Source of the DNA: an uncultured bacterium
GTDB taxonomy: Bacteria > Myxococcota_A > Bradymonadia > UBA7976 > VGTA01
Direction of reading: 5' to 3'
DNA length: 64,000 nt
Assembly: GCA_943788935.1 (NCBI GenBank)
Contig: CALSSE010000007.1
Coordinates: 415,871 to 479,870, forward strand
Below, in pieces: positions 55,422 to 64,000 of this stretch (position 1 is its first letter; each line of letters begins with the position of its first letter). Position numbers and translations under genes: made by a program. The notes below the pieces were generated by a model. The model ran no database searches. It worked only from the letters and a program-made list of their open reading frames with translations, and was not told the DNA's origin.

Positions 55422-55769
55422 ATGCCGTCTAGACACCATATCGAAGGGCTAGAATCAGCAGAGTCAGCAGAGTCAGCAGAGTCAGCAGAGTCAGCAGAGT
55501 CAGCAGAGTCAGCAGAATGTAGGGTCTATTGGGATTACTATGGCCCTAGCGCAAATGGTACGGCCACTCATTTTCACCATCATTTGGGTGAATGGCTAGA
55601 GAGAGAGTCTTTGCGATCAGAAGTGATCAATAGTGGGGTTGAGGAGATAAACGCTAAACACAGTGTCGTCTTTTGTGAGACGACGATGGCTATTGGAGCG
55701 GTTATGTATCGACAGCTGAGAGCGCATCGAGCGATCAAACTTCCTAAAGATCAAGACTCTAATCAATAA
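55422..55769 (+). CDS. Small protein with ESA repeats
   Basis: The product has 115 residues from ATG 55422 (GAGGAG upstream). Seven ESA repeats near the N-terminus precede a folded-looking part with ATHFHHHLGEWLERESL and VVFCETTMAIGAVMYRQLRA. No family is recognised. It follows the membrane protein gene by 4 bases and its end overlaps the convergent gene by 11 bases. Confidence 0.6.
   Translation: MPSRHHIEGLESAESAESAESAESAESAESAECRVYWDYYGPSANGTATHFHHHLGEWLERESLRSEVINSGVEEINAKHSVVFCETTMAIGAVMYRQLRAHRAIKLPKDQDSNQ
55452..55514. repeat. Seven 9-bp in-frame repeats (GAGTCAGCA, ESA)
   Basis: One variant and six perfect copies of GAGTCAGCA in the small protein gene. Perfect identity suggests recent expansion. 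Confidence 0.95.
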
Positions 55770-56730
55770 TAGTATCTTCTTGATCTCCAAGTCCTAAGGC
55801 TTCAGAGCTTGCATTAGAGGAGGGAGAGTCTGCCTTACCACTGCTTAGTTCCGTATTTACTGCGGTATTTTGGCTCTTAAAGAAAGGTGTAGGCGCCTGA
55901 CCAGGACGACGTTGGCGTTGAGGAGGTGAGCTAGACTTAACCGTACTTTTGGAGTCTTCGAGAGATTGCCAATTAACCTCTGAGTCACCTGAAAGTGCGG
56001 CTATGGATTCATCGCTCACTGACTCTATGGCCTGCTTTGAGAGAAACTCGTTAACATCTGCTCGGGTCAATGTCCCAGAGCTTTTGGCAGTTTGTTGAAG
56101 TTTTTCAAATTCTTCTATTCCGACACCGTCCAAGATCTCAGATGACGAAACATCCTTATCCCTATTCTCTTTTTCATCTTCAGAGTTGTCTACCGTTGAT
56201 TTATAGACTTTTTCTCTTGAAGTCATCGCGAAGGGGTCTGTCGATACTCGGTCGCTGGCAATATCGCTGACAATATCACCGGCACTCTCTCCAAATGAAT
56301 CTGTATCGAAGCTCCAAGCCTCTGTCGCTCCACCGGTAATACTCTCGGGCTCCATGCTCCACTTTTCGGTCCTTCGAGCGATAATAGGCTCCATTGCCTC
56401 AGGGGGATCTTCGTTGTCTGCGGAGATATATTCGGGGGCTTCAGCTTCGCCTTGTAGCCTATCATAAATGAGGTCAAGGCCATTCCGATAAGCATCACCT
56501 TGAGCGACGTGGCCCAGAATAGAGTGTATCTTTGATAGAGGTTCAGATTTTGACCAAGGAGCGACCTTGGGTGGCATAAACCGTTGACTCTGCTCGACTT
56601 TTAACAGTTCCTCGCGATCCTTCTCTTCTATCATCTCAAGCTCTTTGACCACTTGTTCTTGCTGAGCCTTCGTTAATGCAGCGCTAGTGGTGATTTTGAC
56701 TCGATTTTTCTTGTGCTGTTCTTCACTCAT
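55759..56730 (-). CDS. Acidic, largely disordered protein of unknown function
   Basis: The product has about 323 residues from ATG 56730 (GAGGTG upstream); ATG/GTG starts further up to 56757 are in frame. The N-terminal 60 residues are charged helix (LTKAQQEQVVKELEMIEEKD). The rest is Ser/Asp/Glu-rich with no recognised domain and no signal peptide. It could be a cytoplasmic scaffold or a kinase substrate, but no evidence decides. Confidence 0.6.
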   Translation of the reverse strand: MSEEQHKKNRVKITTSAALTKAQQEQVVKELEMIEEKDREELLKVEQSQRFMPPKVAPWSKSEPLSKIHSILGHVAQGDAYRNGLDLIYDRLQGEAEAPEYISADNEDPPEAMEPIIARRTEKWSMEPESITGGATEAWSFDTDSFGESAGDIVSDIASDRVSTDPFAMTSREKVYKSTVDNSEDEKENRDKDVSSSEILDGVGIEEFEKLQQTAKSSGTLTRADVNEFLSKQAIESVSDESIAALSGDSEVNWQSLEDSKSTVKSSSPPQRQRRPGQAPTPFFKSQNTAVNTELSSGKADSPSSNASSEALGLGDQEDTIID

Positions 56731-56792
56731 ATACACCTCATACGATCCGATTGTCACTCATATCGCCTTTAGAACTAAAAGCTCAGACTCGC

Positions 56793-57827
56793 TTAAGTCC
56801 ATTCTCCCACAACCTTAGACCAAATCTGCCCATTCTCCAAGTGTTGGAGTGCTAAAGAGATCTCGAGCGCGCTGTAAACATGACTAACGGGTTCAACGAG
56901 GATTTCTTTAACTCCATTTTCACGTGGGCTAATTTCCCCATTTACTTTTAGGTAGGGTAGGATGTTTTTCCGATAATCACTCGTCAGATCTATTTTTTCT
57001 TTAACCGATCTAGAGCGTAACACTGTACCGATTAAGCTCGCTCTCTTCGCTAACAAATGTCCTAGATTGATCTCACCTTTAACGCCTCCTAGTAGTCCGA
57101 TCACTACGATTCGACCCCGTGTATTGAGGATCTTGAGATTTTCTCTAAGGTAAGCACCTCCAATGAAATCTAAGATCACATCAAAGCCATCACTCGACTC
57201 TGTAGGAGTAAAGATCCCATTCTCTGAACGCCAAACGGCGTCAACAGGTAAGTCACTTATCGCCCGTGTTCGCTTCCATTCACTTCGTGTTGTTCCGGTT
57301 ACTCTCGCTCCCATGGATGCGGCAATATGAGACGCTGCAGCTCCTACACCACTCCCAATCGCGTGAATGAGAACACGATCACCCTCTCTGAGCTGTCCCT
57401 GGTTAACGAGAGCATCATAGGCCGTTAAATGGGCCTCAGGGAGAGCAGCCGCTTGAGTAAAGCTCATCTCATCGGGGATCGCTAAGAGCTGATCGCGAGG
57501 AACGACAATCGACTCAGCATACGCTGCACCGTTACATATTCCCATGACTCGATCACCGATCATAAATGTCCCGCTGTGCTCCTCCCCAGAGGAGAAGGAC
57601 TCGATGACTCCAGAAAACTCCAAACCGAGAATGTCTTGGGGTGTGCCGGGGGGGGCAGGGTAATGACCTGCTCTCTGCAGGAGGTCTGCCCTGTTCACTC
57701 CAAAGGATTTGATGCCTACCAGAGCGTATGTGACTGAATGATCGTTAGGGTAATTTGGGAGAGGTCGGTCTTCGATGACGAGATCACCGCTCTCATTACA
57801 TATTACTGCTCGCATCGTCTCGTTCAT
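56793..57827 (-). CDS. NAD(P)H:quinone oxidoreductase (zeta-crystallin/PIG3 family)
   Basis: The 344-residue protein is a medium-chain reductase without the zinc-binding residues. It has GINRAD-like SFGVNRADLLQRAG, GLEFSGVIE, a Rossmann fold with LIHAIGSGVGAAASHIAASM and FDVILDFIGGAYL. It matches PIG3/TP53I3-type quinone oxidoreductases. It starts 13 bases after arfB, with GGAG before its ATG, so both are probably in one operon. Confidence 0.9.
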   Translation of the reverse strand: MNETMRAVICNESGDLVIEDRPLPNYPNDHSVTYALVGIKSFGVNRADLLQRAGHYPAPPGTPQDILGLEFSGVIESFSSGEEHSGTFMIGDRVMGICNGAAYAESIVVPRDQLLAIPDEMSFTQAAALPEAHLTAYDALVNQGQLREGDRVLIHAIGSGVGAAASHIAASMGARVTGTTRSEWKRTRAISDLPVDAVWRSENGIFTPTESSDGFDVILDFIGGAYLRENLKILNTRGRIVVIGLLGGVKGEINLGHLLAKRASLIGTVLRSRSVKEKIDLTSDYRKNILPYLKVNGEISPRENGVKEILVEPVSHVYSALEISLALQHLENGQIWSKVVGEWT

Positions 57828-57840
57828 GGTGTCTCCGACT

Positions 57841-58275
57841 TCAGTCCCAATTTTTACGCTGCCTCTGTGACTTTACTTCACTTCGGTGTTTTTTAACTTT
57901 GAGTCGTCGCTCTTTAGAGCCTCTAGTCGGCTTAGTCGCTTTACGCTCTTTGGGGACACATAGTGCCCGTCTCACCAAGTCAGCGAGTCTCTGCCGAGCG
58001 AGGTCAATATTCTTTTGCTGACTTCTAGATTCGTCAACAGAACAAGTGATAAAGCCCGCTTGACTGATTCGATTTCGGAGCCGATCTTTTAACAAGTCTC
58101 GCTGTTCATCGGTGAGGGCTTCACTCCTCAGAGGCGCCCAAGTGAGCTGGATCTTGGTGCTGGTTTTATTGACATGCTGACCTCCCGCTCCGCTCGCTCT
58201 GCAAGCTCTGATAGAGAGCTCTGACGCAGGGATGGTCAGCCCTTGCTGTACAAATATATCAGAGTCATAGGCCAT
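57841..58275 (-). CDS. arfB: Alternative ribosome-rescue factor ArfB (YaeJ-type)
   Basis: The product has 144 residues from ATG 58275 (AGGAG eight bases upstream); an in-frame longer form to 58320 is less likely. It carries the GGQ motif (RASGAGGQHVNKTSTK) that hydrolyses peptidyl-tRNA, and a basic C-terminal tail (KPTRGSKERRLKVKKHR) that enters the empty mRNA channel of stalled ribosomes. It releases ribosomes from mRNAs lacking a stop codon. Confidence 0.92.
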   Translation of the reverse strand: MAYDSDIFVQQGLTIPASELSIRACRASGAGGQHVNKTSTKIQLTWAPLRSEALTDEQRDLLKDRLRNRISQAGFITCSVDESRSQQKNIDLARQRLADLVRRALCVPKERKATKPTRGSKERRLKVKKHRSEVKSQRQRKNWD

Positions 58276-58749
58276 AGCTTTTTCTCCTACCATTGAGGGT
58301 TGAAACGACGAGATTATCAATCATGTGAATGAGCACGACTAGTGGAGCGCGCTTTGTTGATCACTCTTCATACCATTATTGAATGAATTGATCGATGTTC
58401 TCACTGTCTAGTTCTTTACGCTGTCTAGTTCTTTACACTGTCTAGTTCTTTACACTGTCTAGTTCTTTACACTGTCTAGTTCTTTACACTGTCTAGTTCT
58501 TATTCATTCTGTCAGATCATATATCGACCTCGAGAGATCTTATACATCATCGCTCATATAACGTTTGCTGAACGAATGTTATTGCTGAGACTAGGTCATG
58601 AAGAGGATACATGTGATCCATGGATTAAAATAGTCATGGTGGGGTTCTTATCACTCTATTATAATCTATTCCCGTTTATGTGTATCTATGATTGCTCATG
58701 TTACTTTCAGCAGAGAGCGCTCTCCCCTTTACATTACTGAGGAGTCCTT
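58276..58749. other. 474-base divergent gap between arfB and esterase lipoprotein genes
   Basis: It contains a 17-bp tandem repeat (58403-58502). I see no gene. The two flanking promoters must be here, but no convincing hexamer pair could be fixed by eye. Confidence 0.6.
58403..58502. repeat. Five and a partial sixth copy of a 17-bp tandem repeat
   Basis: ACTGTCTAGTTCTTTAC repeats at 58403-58419, 58420-58436, 58437-58453, 58454-58470 and 58471-58487, then a partial copy. Only one base differs (G at 58420). It is non-coding and not a multiple of three. It could be a set of binding sites or a plain minisatellite. Confidence 0.93.
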
Positions 58750-60189
58750 ATGACTTTTAATCCTATTCGAATAATGAAGTGCTCGACTATACTCGCCTCT
58801 TTGTGTTTTTTATTCATTGCCTGTGACGATGAGTCTGATCCCATGGCCATGGAAACAGCAGGTGAGGCGGCGGGTGAAGAGGCGGGTGAGGCGGCGGGAT
58901 ACACCGCGGGTGAAACAGCGGGTGATACCGCGGGTGATACCGCGGGTGATACCGCGGGTGAAACAGCGGGTGAGACGGCCCCCCCTTTTGATGGGACAGC
59001 TTACACAGGCATGTGGGATCTAAAAATTCGTCTCGTTGACGTCGGTAATATTGAGGTTGATTTTCAAGCTGATATTGTCGCTTCTGAGCGATCGATAGAC
59101 TCAGTTGAGCTTCGAGTTACCAAAGGAGGAGAGCTGAGCGATGTGGTCGCTACTGTCAATGACATCGAGATCGAAGATAGCGGTGATTTTAGTCTCACTA
59201 TCGACGAGGCGACAATCCCTGGAATGTATTCGCCAACGGGCAGTGATGTCGTCGTCTCTTTCACTTTGGCGGCGACTCAAGGTAGTAGCGCTAATCAGCT
59301 CTGTGGAGATGTTACCGGAGAGGTTGTCACACTCAGCTTGCCAATTTCGATGAGCACGTTCGGAGCAGTGGTCAGTGGTGGAGACAGCCCAGTACCAGGC
59401 TCTTGTGATGATGAAACCGGTCCAATGATGTTTCCACGGCTTGAGATATGTCCTGAGTTCAGCGCTGGAATGAACATGATCTCATCGGGTGGATATGAGA
59501 GGTCCTTAGAGGTGATCTTACCTTCCAATTATACCGATGAAGAGATATGGCCACTCATCACTCTCTGGCATGGATTTGGCAGTAGCCCTGAAGAGATTAA
59601 GGGGTATTCAGATCTGTCGAGCCTCGCTGAGTCAGAGGGTTTTATATTCGTCGTCCCTTCGTCATATCCGGATGGAGCGGTAGAATGGGATTCTCTCGCC
59701 GACACCGATAGCCCTGACCTCGCTTTTTACGATGACATGATCAAATGCCTTGGTGAGTCCTTCTCGGTAGACCCTAATCGTATTCACTCCACGGGTCTCA
59801 GCGCCGGTGGATTATGGACTGCTTACCTCAGCGTCTTCCGATCAAACATTATCGCTTCAGCTGTGGGGATGTCATCGGGGCTCATTCCCGATTATCCTGA
59901 AGGGACTACGACCATACCTTATCTCGCCTCTTGGGGAGGAGATAACGACATCGCTTACGATCAAAACTTTGATACCCTCGCTCAAGACCTAATCGCTAAA
60001 TTTAGCGCTAATGGTCACTTTGTGATGAGCTGTAACCATGGCCTAGAGCATGTGTGGGAGACGGAGTTCTCCCCCTGGGTCGTTCGTTTCCTATTGGACC
60101 ACCCTAAGGATTTAGGTGAATTTCCTTATCAACAAGGCTTGCCTGAGGGTGTCTATCCCGATTATTGTGAGATTGTTTCCGCCGAATAG
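58750..60189 (+). CDS. Esterase lipoprotein (PHB-depolymerase-like) with AGET repeats
   Basis: The 479-residue protein has a lipobox (LFIAC) and then a long repeat of AGEAAGETAGDT units. A beta-rich domain of about 150 residues precedes the esterase part (about 245-470): LITLWHGFGSSPEE, GFIFVVPSSYPD, IHSTGLSAGGLWTAYLS with the nucleophile Ser, and a final HGLEHVWE with the likely catalytic His. This is the Esterase_phd type, which also includes feruloyl and acetyl xylan esterases. The lipoprotein signal places it in the envelope or on the surface. Confidence 0.88.
   Translation: MTFNPIRIMKCSTILASLCFLFIACDDESDPMAMETAGEAAGEEAGEAAGYTAGETAGDTAGDTAGDTAGETAGETAPPFDGTAYTGMWDLKIRLVDVGNIEVDFQADIVASERSIDSVELRVTKGGELSDVVATVNDIEIEDSGDFSLTIDEATIPGMYSPTGSDVVVSFTLAATQGSSANQLCGDVTGEVVTLSLPISMSTFGAVVSGGDSPVPGSCDDETGPMMFPRLEICPEFSAGMNMISSGGYERSLEVILPSNYTDEEIWPLITLWHGFGSSPEEIKGYSDLSSLAESEGFIFVVPSSYPDGAVEWDSLADTDSPDLAFYDDMIKCLGESFSVDPNRIHSTGLSAGGLWTAYLSVFRSNIIASAVGMSSGLIPDYPEGTTTIPYLASWGGDNDIAYDQNFDTLAQDLIAKFSANGHFVMSCNHGLEHVWETEFSPWVVRFLLDHPKDLGEFPYQQGLPEGVYPDYCEIVSAE
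58858..58978. repeat. In-frame 12-bp repeats (AGET/AGDT) after the lipobox
   Basis: Units such as GCGGGTGATACC are repeated with variation and encode the linker between the lipid anchor and the folded part. Confidence 0.9.
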
Positions 60190-60225
60190 AGGGATCTGCT
60201 CTTCAGTCGATCGTCATTAATCTCT

Positions 60226-60252
60226 CCTCGGCTCTTACTTACTCCTCCGAGG
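60226..60252 (+). promoter_or_regulatory. Hairpin overlapping the glpK ribosome site
   Basis: CCTCGG and CCGAGG form a 6-bp stem with a 15-base loop. The right arm includes part of the GAGGTGG ribosome site of glpK, so the hairpin could limit translation. It is short and may be chance. Confidence 0.25.
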
Positions 60253-60258
60253 TGGAAT

Positions 60259-61758
60259 ATGACCCAAACATCAAAGCAATATGTTCTCGCTATAGATCAA
60301 GGTACGACAGGTAGTACCGCGCTAATCATCGACCAAGAGATGAACGTTCTCGGTCGAGCTAACTTCGAATTTACCCAATACTTCCCTCAACCGGGTTGGG
60401 TAGAACACGATCTTGATGAGCTCCTAACCTCGGTCCATAAGGCGATCGATGGCGCCATCACTATGGCCGGGATCAGCGCCCAAGAGATCAAAGCGATAGG
60501 GATCACCAATCAACGAGAGACGATCGCGCTCTGGGATCGCTCTTCCGGTGCTCCTCTCCATAAAGCGATCGTTTGGCAATGCCGACGAACAGCCTCCTAT
60601 TGCTCAACGCTAAAAGCTGCAGGTCATGAACCTAGAGTTCGAGCGCTGACCGGTCTCTGTCTCGATCCGTATTTCTCAGGGACCAAAATGAAGTGGCTCT
60701 TAGATGAGGTGGAGGGAGCGAGGGGGAGAGCAGAGGCTGGTGAACTCGCTTTTGGAACGATGGATAGCTACCTCCTCTGGCAGCTCACCGGAGGTGCGGT
60801 TCATGCCACTGATATCTCTAACGCGAGTCGTACACTTCTTATGGATCTCAAGAGAGGCGAATGGAGTGAGGAGATGACAGATCTCCTCGATATTCCGGTC
60901 GCGACTCTCCCCGAGATTAGAAGCAATAGTGAAATTTATGGCCAGACTAATGGCTTTGCCTCTCTCCCTGATGGGATTCCGGTCGCTGGCATGGCTGGAG
61001 ATCAACAAGCGGCTCTATTTGGCCAGGCTTGCTTCTCGAAAGGAGAGGCGAAATGCACTTATGGAACCGGCGCTTTCCTGTTAATGAACACCGGAGGGAC
61101 TCCCATTTATAGCGATCATGGTCTCTTATCCACAGTCGCGTGGAAACTTGGGGAGCAGACGACTTATGCCTTAGAGGGCAGTGCCTTTGTGGCAGGAGCT
61201 GCTGTCCAATGGCTTCGAGACGGTTTAGGTCTTATCTCCTCAGCGCCGGAGATCGAGAGCCTCGCCGAAAGCGTGACTGACTCAGGGGGAGTATATTTTG
61301 TACCGGCATTGACAGGTCTTGGTGCGCCGCATTGGGACCCTGAGGCGAGGGGGATGATCAGCGGCCTCACCAGGGGGAGTGAGAAAGGTCACCTCGCTCG
61401 AGCGACTCTCGAGGGGATCGCTCATCAGAATGATGATATTCTCACCGCCATGATGGCAGACTCAGGTTCACCTATCACCGCGCTTAAGGTAGATGGAGGA
61501 GCTGCTGCAAATGGACTGTTGATGCAAATACAGGCTGATCTGCTAGGCTGTGAAATCATACGACCCAAGATGTTAGAGACCACAGCTTTAGGCTCCGGCA
61601 TTATGGCTGGCCTAGCGGTCGGCATGTGGAGTAATCTTAGCGAGGTCACAGACCGATGGTCAATCGATGCTCGGTTCAAGCGATGCATTAACGAAGATGA
61701 AGTCGGTAGACGCCGGGAAGGGTGGAGAGCTGCGCTCCAAAAGACCCGTAGCGTTTAA
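60259..61758 (+). CDS. glpK: Glycerol kinase
   Basis: The 499-residue FGGY-family protein phosphorylates glycerol to glycerol 3-phosphate. It has the phosphate-1 motif AIDQGTTGSTALIID, QYFPQPGWVEHD, ITNQRET and VWQCRRT, GMAGDQQAALFGQACF, YGTGAFLLMNTG and LKVDGGAAANGLLMQIQAD. Length is normal. No facilitator (glpF) or dehydrogenase (glpD) lies beside it in the window. It converges with the cNMP-EAL gene, with one base between the stops. Confidence 0.97.
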   Translation: MTQTSKQYVLAIDQGTTGSTALIIDQEMNVLGRANFEFTQYFPQPGWVEHDLDELLTSVHKAIDGAITMAGISAQEIKAIGITNQRETIALWDRSSGAPLHKAIVWQCRRTASYCSTLKAAGHEPRVRALTGLCLDPYFSGTKMKWLLDEVEGARGRAEAGELAFGTMDSYLLWQLTGGAVHATDISNASRTLLMDLKRGEWSEEMTDLLDIPVATLPEIRSNSEIYGQTNGFASLPDGIPVAGMAGDQQAALFGQACFSKGEAKCTYGTGAFLLMNTGGTPIYSDHGLLSTVAWKLGEQTTYALEGSAFVAGAAVQWLRDGLGLISSAPEIESLAESVTDSGGVYFVPALTGLGAPHWDPEARGMISGLTRGSEKGHLARATLEGIAHQNDDILTAMMADSGSPITALKVDGGAAANGLLMQIQADLLGCEIIRPKMLETTALGSGIMAGLAVGMWSNLSEVTDRWSIDARFKRCINEDEVGRRREGWRAALQKTRSV

Positions 61759-61759
61759 T

Positions 61760-63121
61760 TTAAGCTCTACCCCATTTATTATCAGCCCAGAGGAGTATTT
61801 CTTTAGCAGGCATTGGCCGCGCGAAATAGTAGCCTTGTAGATAATCGCACTGCAAAGAGGCCAAGGCCTTAGCGTCTGCTTCAGTCTCTACACCTTCAGC
61901 AACAGTGACCATATCTAAGCGTTGGGCGAGATGGATAATAGATTCGACGAGCGCGAGGTGTCTCTCGTCTTGATGCATCGGTCTGATAAATGCTTGGTCG
62001 ATCTTCAGGGTATCGGCGGGGAGGGTTTGTAGATAACTTAAACTTGAGTAGCCAGTCCCAAAGTCATCAATAGCCACGCTCGCTCCGCTATCTCGACAGT
62101 CATTGAGCGCGTTAGTGACCTCTCTAGGACTGCTCACTAAAACGGACTCTGTAACCTCTATCTTCAATGACTTCTCTGGTAAGTCATAAGTCGTTAAAAG
62201 GTCTTGAACCGTGTCCATCAAAGATTGATCCAAAAAGTCTCGAGAAGAGAAGTTAACGCTCATAAACATCTGTTCTGAGATGTATTCAGAGAGCTCCAAA
62301 GAGGCGAGGAGATTATCCCTCATGATCACTAGGTCTTGACACGCTTGCTCAACGGCCCAATGAGTCATCTCTACCATTTGTCCCGAGCGTTCAGCCACGG
62401 GGATGAAGTCAGCAGGTGAAATCATACCTCTCTCAGGATGGAACCATCGCATTAGAGCTTCAAAACCAGCAAGTTTACCAGTCATAGCGTGAATGATCGG
62501 TTGATAAAATAAGGTTAGCTCGCCTTCTTTAATCGCTTTAGTGAGGTCATTTTCTAGATTGATCGTATGGATCGCTTTATCAAAGATGTCTTTAGGGACG
62601 GGCTCCGCGAGTGTGACCTTTTTTTGAGATGGAGTGGCCGTCTTACTAGGGTTATTAGAGTGCGCTTGATTGTCCTTCGAGAGAGAGTTACTGATCGCAC
62701 GATCCGCAGCTCTTCTCAATCTCTCATCTAAACTGATCTCCTCTTCGACAGGTTCGTCGTATTGAGTGAGGGACTTCTTCAAGTGCCCTATTAAAACCGA
62801 CATACAGACTTTGAGGATTGGGTCAGCTTGATCAAGTCGTCGATTGATTTGTTCACGAGAGATCATGCGGAGCTGGCAGACGCTCTGTGCAAAAGCGCTC
62901 GCTGATCTTGGCTGATCACCAATGATAGACATCTCACCAAAGAGAGATCCCGGTCCATAAATCCCTAGTGGAATAAAGTCTTCATTTCTCTCGAGTACAA
63001 TTTGGATCTCACCACTCTCCACTAAGTACGCACAGTCCCCGGCATCCCCTTCGTGGAATAACCACTCTCCTGGTTGTAATACTTTAACTGTGACAAGTTG
63101 ATTTTGGGCCTTATGGTACAC
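61760..63121 (-). CDS. cNMP-binding/EAL-domain (c-di-GMP phosphodiesterase-type) protein
   Basis: The product has 453 residues from GTG 63121, with AGGAGG seven bases upstream. The N-terminal cyclic-nucleotide-binding domain (about 12-125) has GSLFGEMSIIGDQPRSAS. After a Ser-rich linker comes an EAL domain (about 190-450) with EALMRW, MSVNFSSRDF, EVTESV, AIDDFGTGYSSL, KIDQAFI and VAEGVET. All metal- and substrate-binding positions I can follow are present, so it should cut c-di-GMP and be controlled by binding of a cyclic nucleotide. Confidence 0.93.
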   Translation of the reverse strand: MYHKAQNQLVTVKVLQPGEWLFHEGDAGDCAYLVESGEIQIVLERNEDFIPLGIYGPGSLFGEMSIIGDQPRSASAFAQSVCQLRMISREQINRRLDQADPILKVCMSVLIGHLKKSLTQYDEPVEEEISLDERLRRAADRAISNSLSKDNQAHSNNPSKTATPSQKKVTLAEPVPKDIFDKAIHTINLENDLTKAIKEGELTLFYQPIIHAMTGKLAGFEALMRWFHPERGMISPADFIPVAERSGQMVEMTHWAVEQACQDLVIMRDNLLASLELSEYISEQMFMSVNFSSRDFLDQSLMDTVQDLLTTYDLPEKSLKIEVTESVLVSSPREVTNALNDCRDSGASVAIDDFGTGYSSLSYLQTLPADTLKIDQAFIRPMHQDERHLALVESIIHLAQRLDMVTVAEGVETEADAKALASLQCDYLQGYYFARPMPAKEILLWADNKWGRA

Positions 63122-63229
63122 GTGTTTACCTCCTGTAAATATGGGTCTGAATGATACTTTAGAAACTTAAACCATGATGCCGGCGCCAAGTCTTTAGATC
63201 AGGCATATTTAGGTAAGGGTTGGTTGCTC

Positions 63230-63874
63230 TCACTTTTGAGAGTGGCGCATGTTGTCCCCATAGGAGTGACCTGGATATAACGTCAGATCTCCGGAGAGAC
63301 TTGAGAGACGTTGGGTGAGTGTATAATACATCTCATCGGCGTCGCCTCCTGGAAGGTCTACTCGACCACACCCGCTCAAAAAAAGAGTATCGCCCGAAAT
63401 CAGAGCGTCATCAACACAAAAACATTGTGAGCCTGGCGTATGGCCTGGAGTATGTAGGAGTTCTATTTCGATCTCGCCTACTTGAACTTTTGAGCCTGAA
63501 CCATGGGCGACAAGATCACTTTTTGATAGACCGGTCACTTTTATGATCCCCTCGACCTCATGCTCGTTAGCATGGACTTTACAAGGGCAGCGATCCATAA
63601 GAGCGGGGAGACCCTCAACAGTGTGTCCATACATTGTACCGCCTACATGATCGGGGTGGTAATGAGTGGCTAAGGCGCCGGTGAGGGTATAACCATCATC
63701 CTCTATGAGGTCGACTAATTCTTCAACGCCCCAAGCTGGATCGATGAGCATACACTCACGGGTATTTTTATCCCCTATTATATAGACAAAGTTTTCCATC
63801 ATCTTAGCGGTTGGGTCATTCACAGCGAAATCATGGCCGGCGAGGAGCTGTCTGAAGTATATTTGGTCGTTCAT
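63230..63874 (-). CDS. MBL-fold metallo-hydrolase (GloB/ETHE1-like)
   Basis: The 214-residue protein has the metal-binding motif THYHPDHVGG, followed by HTPGSQCF, SGDTLFLSGCGRVD and LYPGHSYGDN. These fit the glyoxalase II/persulfide dioxygenase branch of the metallo-beta-lactamase fold. The substrate (a glutathione thioester or another thiol) cannot be decided. It precedes the cNMP-EAL gene by 108 bases. Confidence 0.88.
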   Translation of the reverse strand: MNDQIYFRQLLAGHDFAVNDPTAKMMENFVYIIGDKNTRECMLIDPAWGVEELVDLIEDDGYTLTGALATHYHPDHVGGTMYGHTVEGLPALMDRCPCKVHANEHEVEGIIKVTGLSKSDLVAHGSGSKVQVGEIEIELLHTPGHTPGSQCFCVDDALISGDTLFLSGCGRVDLPGGDADEMYYTLTQRLSSLSGDLTLYPGHSYGDNMRHSQK

Positions 63875-64000
63875 TTATACCTTTTTATTACGTTTAATAG
63901 AGTATTAATAACTCCACAGGGTGCTTTTGACTGTCAAGACAACGCAATAACCAATGATCAATGCTTGTGAGAGACTGTAAGAGCGTCAAAAACTAGATTG
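63875..64000. other. Right-edge non-coding stretch
   Basis: 126 bases with no supported gene. It is AT-rich, and must hold the promoter of the MBL-fold gene. Confidence 0.4.

Noticed and set aside
58403..58502. CRISPR-like array
   Set aside because: The 17-bp units are directly adjacent with no spacers and no cas genes are present.

Overview
The window looks like chromosomal DNA of a Myxococcota-type bacterium, most likely Bradymonadales-like; this is inferred from gene content, since there is no rRNA to place it. The supporting marks are two large Hanks-type Ser/Thr kinases and a third kinase-like protein, a MYXO-CTERM surface protease, a MopE-type protein with seven Asp/Cys motifs, an OmpA protein with thrombospondin-3 repeats, a zinc-ribbon/AgmX-type (GltJ-like) protein, a DUF1592 lipoprotein, and many lipoproteins with short-period Glu/Ser/Ala/Gly repeats. 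Base composition is close to balanced. I see no tRNA, rRNA, CRISPR array, transposase or phage gene.

Layout. 1-6.4 kb, minus strand: the cut-off start of a DUF1592 lipoprotein, a 1165-residue kinase and a secreted protein of unknown function. 6.4-8.2 kb, plus: an ECF sigma factor whose good start lies in another frame from its body, a 50-codon coupled ORF and a zinc anti-sigma factor. 8.2-14.5 kb, minus: kinase, then a chimeric lipoprotein made by tandem duplication, then a Cys-rich MYXO-CTERM serine protease, then a divergent DUF692/MNIO-type enzyme with an unrecognised overlapping partner. 14.7-18.3 kb, plus: pheST. 18.4-22 kb, minus: the large MopE-like Gly-rich surface protein. 22-25 kb, plus: a HEAT-repeat protein and the GltJ-like protein. 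25.4-29.4 kb, minus: a DUF4398/OmpA-TSP3/beta-barrel envelope operon preceded by a 57-residue orphan gene. 29.7-38.8 kb: a SurA-like chaperone/isomerase, a kinase-like protein, a secreted helical protein, a SprT-DUF2786 protein, an SE-repeat membrane protein and a YihQ-like GH31 glycosidase. 39-46.8 kb: lon coupled to a thioesterase, a metallophosphoesterase, a 605-residue unknown, a lipoprotein and a small beta-barrel. 46.8-52.5 kb, minus: a PLP class IV enzyme and an AsmA-like protein coupled to EboE. 52.6-64 kb: an esterase, a membrane protein, a small ESA-repeat protein, an acidic protein, arfB and a quinone oxidoreductase, an esterase lipoprotein, glpK, a cNMP-EAL protein and an MBL-fold hydrolase.

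How it fits together. Most of the accessory content concerns the envelope: surface and outer-membrane proteins, their chaperones, and kinases and an ECF system that could sense envelope state. In-frame minisatellites of 6, 9, 12, 15, 18 and 30 bp and homopolymers (G13, G9, C8, T7) lie inside many of these genes, so length and phase variation may be a general feature. The parts I would examine first are the duplication-born chimera, the MNIO/partner pair behind the Cys-rich protease, the frame-split sigma factor, the G13 tract and the AsmA-EboE coupling.
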